A stretch of 64,000 nucleotides of DNA from Adlercreutzia rubneri (lineage in GTDB: Bacteria; Actinomycetota; Coriobacteriia; Coriobacteriales; Eggerthellaceae), in assembly GCF_009755265.1 (NCBI RefSeq), contig NZ_WPOO01000006.1, positions 1-64,000 of the forward strand, given 5' to 3'. This document shows positions 62,387-64,000 of this stretch, one piece after another. A program made the position numbers and the translations under genes. The notes under the pieces are model-generated. The model was not told the DNA's origin. It was given only the letters and a program-made list of their open reading frames with translations, and searched no databases. Position 1 is the first letter of the stretch. Every line of letters begins with the position of its first letter.

Positions 62387-62433
62387 GTCTTTCCCCGGCA
62401 AAGAGTACCGAATACTCCCTGCCGGGGAAAGAC
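62387..62433. terminator. Hairpins between NapH-like and ATPase genes
   Basis: GTCTTTCCCCGGCA (62387-62400) pairs with TGCCGGGGAAAGAC (62420-62433). A second stem GACCG..CGGTC overlaps, and a third (GGGCAAGGG..CCCTTGCCC) lies at about 62502-62542. They probably end the minus-strand NapGH-like transcript. No gene in 62340-62601. Confidence 0.55.
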
Positions 62434-62601
62434 CGCTGAAACGGTCTTTCCCGTGGGTTGCCTTTGTCGGCGGCAAGGGCAGAGCCCTTTCCCTACGGCT
62501 CGGGGCAAGGGGGGCGGCGCCTTCCGCCTCCCTTGCCCGGGCGGCCCTGGGCCCTGCGGCCCGGGCGCGTTCCCGGTCGCAACGCCCGATCCGCGCGGGT
62601 T

Positions 62602-63624
62602 CTACGAAGCCGTCACCGCGTCCTCGTCCTCCACGACCACGGTGGATGCGCCCTGCACCTTCTGGGGCAGGAAGGGCATCTTGATGGCCTGGGTGGGGCA
62701 GGCCTCCACGCAGGCGCGGCACTTGGTGCACTCGCTGAAGCTCATACCGGCCTCGGGATGGCGCACGTTGATGCCCTGGGGGCACACGGCGGCGCACACC
62801 TCGCAGGAGGCGCCCTCCACGGTCTCGCGGCACTTCGCGTCGTTCACCTGTGGCACGAAAGTACGGTTCGCCTTGCCGATGAGGCTCATGAGGGCGCTGA
62901 TGGGGCAGAAGGTGCTGCACCACTTGCGGAAGAACACCACCTCGGCCAAAAGCAGCGCCGGCACGAGGATAACGCCCCAGGCCACGTCGCCGAAGGCGAA
63001 CAGGCGCATGACCAGCACGATGGTGGCGAAGGTGAGGCCGATGGGGCAGATGAGGCAGAACACGGGGAACCCGAACACGGCCGCCGACAGCAGCGAGCCG
63101 CCGAGGATGACGTGGCGCGAGTCCAGCGCGGCCCGCTTCTCGGCGCAGGAGGAGCAACCGGCCTTCGAGCCGCAACCCTTCAAGGCCGCCTGCTCGTCGG
63201 CGGAAAGCGGCGCGGGCTCGGCCGCGGCTTCGGTCCCCGCCCCGGCGCCGTCGGCCACGGCGGCCTTCACCAGCGGGTTCTCGCTGGCGGGCAGCACGCC
63301 GGTGCCGGTCATGTCGGTGTTTGAGGTCTTCTTCGAGAAGATGCCGCGGATCTTCGACACCACGGGCACGGGGCACACCCAACCGCAGAAGGCCCGGGCG
63401 AACAGCAGGATGAGGGCGATGGCGATGACCACCGAAATGACCGCCCGGGGAATCATGGTCTTGGTGGCGATCATGGTCATAAGCGCCCCCAGGGGGCAGA
63501 GCAGCGAGATGTCCTGCCAGCCGATGGCCGACAGGGTGCCCACGCCCACGTGGGTGGCGAATCCCACGGCCACCACGGCGATGACCGCGAGGGGAATGAT
63601 AGTGCGGAGTCGCTTGGTATTCAC
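62602..63624 (-). CDS. NapH/NosR-like membrane 4Fe-4S protein
   Basis: 340 aa from GTG 63624, 8 bp after AAAGGAGG. Several membrane segments (IIPLAVIAVVAVGFATHVGVG, VIAIALILLFARAFCGWVCPV). The membrane CXXXCP motifs of NapH-type proteins are present (CGWVCPV, CLICPIG, CSTFCPI), followed by two C-terminal ferredoxin motifs (CEVCAAVCPQGI, CTKCRACVEACPTQAI). A Cys-rich loop (KGCGSKAGCSSCAEK) in the middle is unusual. It should move electrons between menaquinol and a periplasm-side or cytosolic acceptor, with the NapG-like protein upstream. Confidence 0.87.
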   Translation of the reverse strand: MNTKRLRTIIPLAVIAVVAVGFATHVGVGTLSAIGWQDISLLCPLGALMTMIATKTMIPRAVISVVIAIALILLFARAFCGWVCPVPVVSKIRGIFSKKTSNTDMTGTGVLPASENPLVKAAVADGAGAGTEAAAEPAPLSADEQAALKGCGSKAGCSSCAEKRAALDSRHVILGGSLLSAAVFGFPVFCLICPIGLTFATIVLVMRLFAFGDVAWGVILVPALLLAEVVFFRKWCSTFCPISALMSLIGKANRTFVPQVNDAKCRETVEGASCEVCAAVCPQGINVRHPEAGMSFSECTKCRACVEACPTQAIKMPFLPQKVQGASTVVVEDEDAVTAS

Positions 63625-63638
63625 AGCGCTGGCCTCCT

Positions 63639-64000
63639 TTAGGCTTCGAGGGGACGGACGACGATGGCGCGCTCGGTGGCCCCGGCGGAAATGGAGCCGT
63701 TCTGCAACGAGACGCACACGCTCTCGCAGGCGCCGCAGCCGTTGCACGCGTCGTTCAGCACGTAGGGGCGGTTGTTCTCGTCCAGCGCCATGGCCTCGTA
63801 CTCGCAGGCGTCGTAGCAGAAGCGGCAGCCGATGAGGCGGTAGGCCAGACACAGGTCCTGGTTCAGCTCGGCCAGGCCCAGCACGCCGGTCTCGGGGGTG
63901 CTTCCCGGTTTCAGCGCCTCGGTGGGGCACGACGCCACGCACAAGGGCTCGCCGCCGTTCTCCTCAGTGCACCAGTCGCACCAGTTCGCGCTGAAATCCA
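63639..64000 (-). CDS. NapG/MauM-like ferredoxin, C-terminal part (5' end outside window)
   Basis: The frame is open to the right edge, so the gene continues beyond it. Visible cluster motifs: CDWCTEENGGEPLCVASCP, then CLAYRLIGCRFCYDAC and CNGCGACESVC, as in NapG-type ferredoxins. It lies 14 bp upstream of the NapH-like gene in the same direction, so the two form a NapGH-like electron-transfer pair. The substrate-reducing partner, if any, is outside the window. Confidence 0.85.
   Translation of the reverse strand, partial: DFSANWCDWCTEENGGEPLCVASCPTEALKPGSTPETGVLGLAELNQDLCLAYRLIGCRFCYDACEYEAMALDENNRPYVLNDACNGCGACESVCVSLQNGSISAGATERAIVVRPLEA

Overview
This window looks like the chromosome of a high-GC, anaerobic gut actinobacterium of the Eggerthellaceae (Coriobacteriia; Eggerthella, Adlercreutzia or Gordonibacter relatives). 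The reasons are the GC-rich coding sequence, Tat-exported fumarate-reductase-like flavoproteins next to divergent membrane-bound LuxR regulators, a Tat-exported molybdopterin oxidoreductase operon with its own LuxR regulator, rubrerythrin, carbamate kinase and several multi-cluster ferredoxins. The genus is an inference. I saw no rRNA, tRNA, CRISPR array, prophage or transposase.

Layout. 1-3 kb: end of a carbamate kinase gene, M18 aminopeptidase, rubrerythrin. 3-5.6 kb: two HigB/HigA-type toxin-antitoxin pairs around a small basic protein gene, then an alpha/beta hydrolase. 5.7-10.3 kb: a decayed block. It holds a flavoprotein pseudogene joined to the stump of its LuxR regulator, a frameshifted HTH gene and a short-chain dehydrogenase remnant, with an intact LysR/LysE pair in between. 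10.4-13.8 kb: the intact version of the flavoprotein/LuxR pair. 13.9-21.7 kb: AraC regulator divergent from an ECF importer (T, A, S) and two ABC half-transporters, probably for a metal chelate. 21.9-29.7 kb: IMP dehydrogenase, LysR/TDT transporter pair, EngB GTPase, a small zinc-ribbon protein and LeuS. 29.9-34.9 kb: hybrid histidine kinase, SanA/YdcF-like protein and two poorly known proteins. 35-38.6 kb: TetR, a 3-phosphoglycerate dehydrogenase-type enzyme, CoaBC. 38.7-44.6 kb: a response regulator, histidine kinase, and ABC/FtsX transporter cassette. 44.7-48.8 kb: MATE pump with MarR, and ABC transporter with GntR. 49.2-50.2 kb: ABC-F remnant. 50.3-64 kb: redox island with a polyferredoxin, LuxR regulator, DmsABC-like operon, an AbiE-like toxin-antitoxin module between two matching hairpin repeats, an odd UvrD-like ATPase, and NapH/NapG-like iron-sulfur proteins.

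The least explained signals are non-coding. Three intergenic elements of about 140-160 bp share terminal inverted repeats of the type TTTTCGAGTTGTTAGA (near 0.6, 26.9 and 49.1 kb). A 192-bp near-palindrome lies between serA and coaBC. A dispersed palindromic unit (GTAGGGGCG..CGCCCC) sits between genes and also, twice, in frame inside the ATP-lid of a histidine kinase. Related 73-74-bp hairpins bracket the AbiE-like module. These, and the deletion scar that fused a flavoprotein gene to its own regulator, are the points most worth a second look.
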